Part shown: positions 12,181 through 13,273 of the stretch, piece after piece
How the letters are laid out: each line of letters starts with the position of its first letter
Numbering within the stretch: the stretch's first letter is position 1
Origin: Fimbriimonadaceae bacterium
Lineage (GTDB): Bacteria > Armatimonadota > Fimbriimonadia > Fimbriimonadales > Fimbriimonadaceae
Assembly: GCA_022402505.1 (NCBI GenBank)
Contig: JAKRSE010000272.1
Coordinates: 1-13,273, forward strand
Length of the DNA stretch: 13,273 nucleotides
Direction of reading: 5' to 3'
Translations under genes and position numbers: made by a program
The notes under the pieces: generated by a model
Database searches by the model: none
What the model was told of the DNA's origin: nothing
What the model saw: the letters and a program-made list of their open reading frames with translations, nothing else

Positions 12181-13273
12181 TCAGTCATCAAGCCCGGCGT
12201 GGGCTTCCTGGATGGCTCGGATGACGGCGGCGGCCTTGTTCACGCACTCTTCATGCTCCTTGACCGGGTCGCTGTCGAAGACGATCCCGGCTCCGGCCTG
12301 CACGTGGACCAATCCGTCCTTGATGACCGCGCTCCGGATGGCGATGGCCATGTCCAGGTCACCGTTTGCGCTCAGACAGCCGACGGTGCCCGCATAGACT
12401 CCCCGCCGGGTCGGCTCCAGTTCCTCGATGATCTCCATCGCCCGGACCTTGGGGGCTCCGCTCAGGGTTCCGGCCGGGAAGGTGGCTCGGACGAGTTCGG
12501 CGGGCGTCAGGTCTCGTCGCAGCCGGCCTTCGACCTCGCTGACGATGTGCATCACATGGCTGTAGTTTTCGATCACCATCAGGTCCTTTACCTTGACGGT
12601 GCCGTAGTCGCACACCCTCCCGAGGTCGTTGCGCCCCAGATCGACCAGCATGATGTGCTCGGCCCGTTCCTTCTCGTCGGCCAGGAGGTCGGCGGCCAGT
12701 CGGGCGTCCTCTTCCGGTCTTGCGCCTCGGGGACGGGTGCCGGCGATCGGTCGGACGACTCCGGTGCCGTGCTGGGCGGAGACCAGGATTTCCGGCGAAG
12801 CCCCGACGATGTCGAAGTCCCCGAACCGCACAAGAAACATATAAGGTGACGGGTTCAAGCTGCGCAGAGCCCGGTAAATGGGAACCGGATGGGCGCTGCA
12901 GGGAGCAGAGAACCGCTGGCTCGGAACGATCTGAAAAGCATCTCCGGCGACGATGTATTCGACGCACCTTCGGACCGCAGCCTGGAAGTCTTCGGGGGTT
13001 CGGTTGGCGGTGAACTCCGGGACTTCGCCCGGGGCTTCCGGGAGCGGCGGGCGGGGAGCGTCAAGCCGGGTTCGGATGGCGTGGAAGTCGTCGACGGCGG
13101 CGCGGTAGGCCTGCTCGGTCGGCTCGATCAGGGCGATGAGGAGGATCTGGTTCTTGGCATGGTCGAAGACGACCACGCGATCCATCATCATCAGGGCGAA
13201 TTCCGGCAGGTTCAGGTCGTCCAGGGTGTCGACGGGCAGGCGTTCGACTCGGCGCACGTAGTCGTAGCCGATC
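12181..13273 (-). CDS. trpE: Anthranilate synthase component I (TrpE), N-terminus outside window
   Basis: TrpE uses chorismate, and ammonia supplied by its TrpG partner, to form anthranilate, the first step of tryptophan synthesis. About 364 codons are present; the frame stays open through base 13273 with IGYDYMRRVERLP, which matches the TrpE 'GYLGYD.vR..E.LP' region, so the ATG at 13257 is internal. The chorismate-binding domain is complete: AGDAFQIVPSQRF, FGDFDIVGASPEILV, RPIAGTRPRG, HIMLVDLGRNDLGRV, ENYSHVMHIVSEVEG, FPAGTLSGAPKVRAMEIIEELEP, RRGVYAGTVGCLSANGDLDMAIAIR, and VQAGAGIVFDSDPVKEHEECVNKA. The 'VENYSHVMH' and 'APK.RAMEII.ELEP' motifs fit TrpE; PabB is a possible but less likely alternative. 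The tryptophan feedback site near the N-terminus is not visible. The stop is 4 bases from the guaA stop. Confidence 0.92.
   Translation of the reverse strand, partial: IGYDYVRRVERLPVDTLDDLNLPEFALMMMDRVVVFDHAKNQILLIALIEPTEQAYRAAVDDFHAIRTRLDAPRPPLPEAPGEVPEFTANRTPEDFQAAVRRCVEYIVAGDAFQIVPSQRFSAPCSAHPVPIYRALRSLNPSPYMFLVRFGDFDIVGASPEILVSAQHGTGVVRPIAGTRPRGARPEEDARLAADLLADEKERAEHIMLVDLGRNDLGRVCDYGTVKVKDLMVIENYSHVMHIVSEVEGRLRRDLTPAELVRATFPAGTLSGAPKVRAMEIIEELEPTRRGVYAGTVGCLSANGDLDMAIAIRSAVIKDGLVHVQAGAGIVFDSDPVKEHEECVNKAAAVIRAIQEAHAGLDD

Noticed and set aside
10095..12191. A 698-codon open frame on the minus strand covering guaA
   Set aside because: It is antisense to a clearly real guaA, its translation is His/Arg/Leu-rich without recognisable motifs, and long antisense frames are common in GC-rich genes.

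Overview
The window is ordinary chromosomal DNA of a high-GC (estimated by eye at a little over 60%), flagellated bacterium that makes its own tryptophan and GMP. No tRNA, rRNA, insertion sequence, integrase, CRISPR array or phage gene was seen. The mix of genes would fit a phylum such as Armatimonadota (Fimbriimonas-like), Planctomycetes, Verrucomicrobia or Acidobacteria: a TIGR03790 protein, a GHL10 glycosidase, a GH26 glycosidase, a DUF2993 protein, and a flgB-flgC-fliE-fliF-fliG cluster. This placement is a guess from gene content, not a measurement.

Left part, minus strand (1-4296): reading from high to low coordinates there is a TIGR03790-family lipoprotein, then flgB, flgC, fliE, fliF and the start of fliG, which runs off the window. 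The five flagellar genes are 3 to 19 bases apart. They encode the proximal rod (FlgB, FlgC), the rod/MS-ring junction (FliE), the MS ring (FliF) and the rotor switch (FliG), in the same order as the Bacillus subtilis fla/che operon.

Middle part (4392-8571): small transcription units on alternating strands. On plus are maf (nucleotide pyrophosphatase) and a short PadR-type regulator with a clear sigma70-like promoter and a strong terminator. An OsmC-family peroxidase lies on minus and a P-loop kinase-like protein on plus. The kinase gene's stop overlaps the stop of deoC (minus). deoC is the second gene of an apparent pair with a GH26-type glycosidase. A small unknown protein (89 aa) is transcribed divergently from GH26.

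Right part (8620-13273): a secreted GHL10 glycosidase (minus) diverges from a DUF2993 protein and guaA (plus). guaA converges on trpE (minus, N-terminus outside the window) with only four bases between the stops.

No new multi-gene system is evident. The best leads are small. Two promoters (padR and the GHL10 gene) have a -10 hexamer exactly seven bases before the ATG, which predicts leaderless mRNAs. The GHL10/DUF2993 divergent pair may share one TATA core for both directions. Several proteins also have unexpected localisation signals: a GH26 and a DUF2993 protein without signal peptides, and two exported proteins whose signal n-regions lack Lys/Arg.
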